Positions 22,219-22,268 of a stretch of DNA of 22,268 bases are shown in pieces; the stretch's first letter is position 1; each line of letters begins with the position of its first letter. The stretch comes from RGIG6353 sp045531285 (GTDB taxonomy: Bacteria > Bacillota > Clostridia > Oscillospirales > SIG627), in the NCBI GenBank assembly GCA_045531285.1, contig JAZSDT010000097.1, forward strand, positions 1 to 22,268, in the 5' to 3' direction. Under the pieces are notes generated by a model that had not been told where the DNA came from, made no database searches, and was given only the letters and a program-made list of their open reading frames with translations. A program made the position numbers and the translations under genes.

Positions 22219-22268
22219 GCGGCGAGCCTCCGCGGGCAATGCTCGCCTATCGTAATCTTTGAGTATAC
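22219..22268 (+). repeat. Copy 4 of 106-bp hairpin repeat, tandem unit B, cut by window end
   Basis: Starts with GCGGCG-AGC-CTCCGC (22219-22233), a hairpin with one mismatched pair, then GGGCAATGCTCGCCTATCG and a middle section (TAATCTTTGAGTATAC) closer to copy 1 than to its tandem neighbour. The window ends inside it, so the array probably continues. Confidence 0.9.

Overview
The window looks like chromosomal DNA from a low-to-moderate-GC Gram-positive anaerobe (Bacillota, probably class Clostridia). The reasons are purine-rich Shine-Dalgarno sites before nearly every gene, several near-perfect TTGACA-17-TATAAT promoters, intrinsic terminators with T-tracts, and protein families common in gut Clostridia (DUF4432 epimerase, ABC exporter with DUF1854 partner, PnuC, small EamA, MATE). 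I cannot name a genus. There is no rRNA, tRNA, transposase, phage gene or CRISPR array.

Layout. (1) 8-745: creatininase-family amidohydrolase, converging on a minus-strand GpsA-like dehydrogenase (945-2033) across a bidirectional terminator. (2) A compact divergent promoter, with overlapping promoters and an inverted repeat, separates that dehydrogenase from a DeoR-type regulator (2184-2894), which is followed by a metallophosphoesterase. (3) 4264-7154: DUF4432 sugar-epimerase-like protein, 1-phosphofructokinase-type PfkB kinase and an alkaline-phosphatase-superfamily phosphodiesterase. (4) 7365-10190: ABC exporter with an extra N-terminal PH-like/zinc-ribbon region, plus DUF1854 protein. (5) 10281-13562: MATE exporter, ribokinase-like kinase and SGNH esterase, translationally coupled. 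(6) 13828-18831: six-gene operon from a consensus promoter: GH43, alpha/beta esterase, aldo/keto reductase, zinc-ribbon membrane protein, HAD phosphatase, FAD oxidoreductase. (7) 18964-20553: beta-lactamase-fold serine hydrolase and half-size EamA transporter. (8) 20692-22112: pnuC behind a strong promoter and structured leader, then a glycerophosphodiester phosphodiesterase. No gene-free stretch exceeds 300 bases.

The genes look like housekeeping-to-accessory carbon scavenging. Cytoplasmic glycosidase and esterases (no signal peptides) would trim imported oligosaccharides; epimerase-like, PfkB and ribokinase proteins would feed sugars into central metabolism; and several phosphoester hydrolases plus a glycerol-3-phosphate dehydrogenase relative hint at glycerophosphate or sugar-phosphate turnover. 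No sugar importer is present.

The most unusual content is non-coding. A roughly 106-bp repeat occurs at three intergenic sites, always 3' of a plus-strand gene, and is tandem at the right edge. Each unit opens with a 15-nt hairpin whose variable stem positions change mostly in a compensatory way, followed by a conserved core with a second long-range pairing. One copy has invaded the SGNH esterase gene and supplies its last 11 residues and stop codon. The pnuC leader is a second candidate regulatory RNA.
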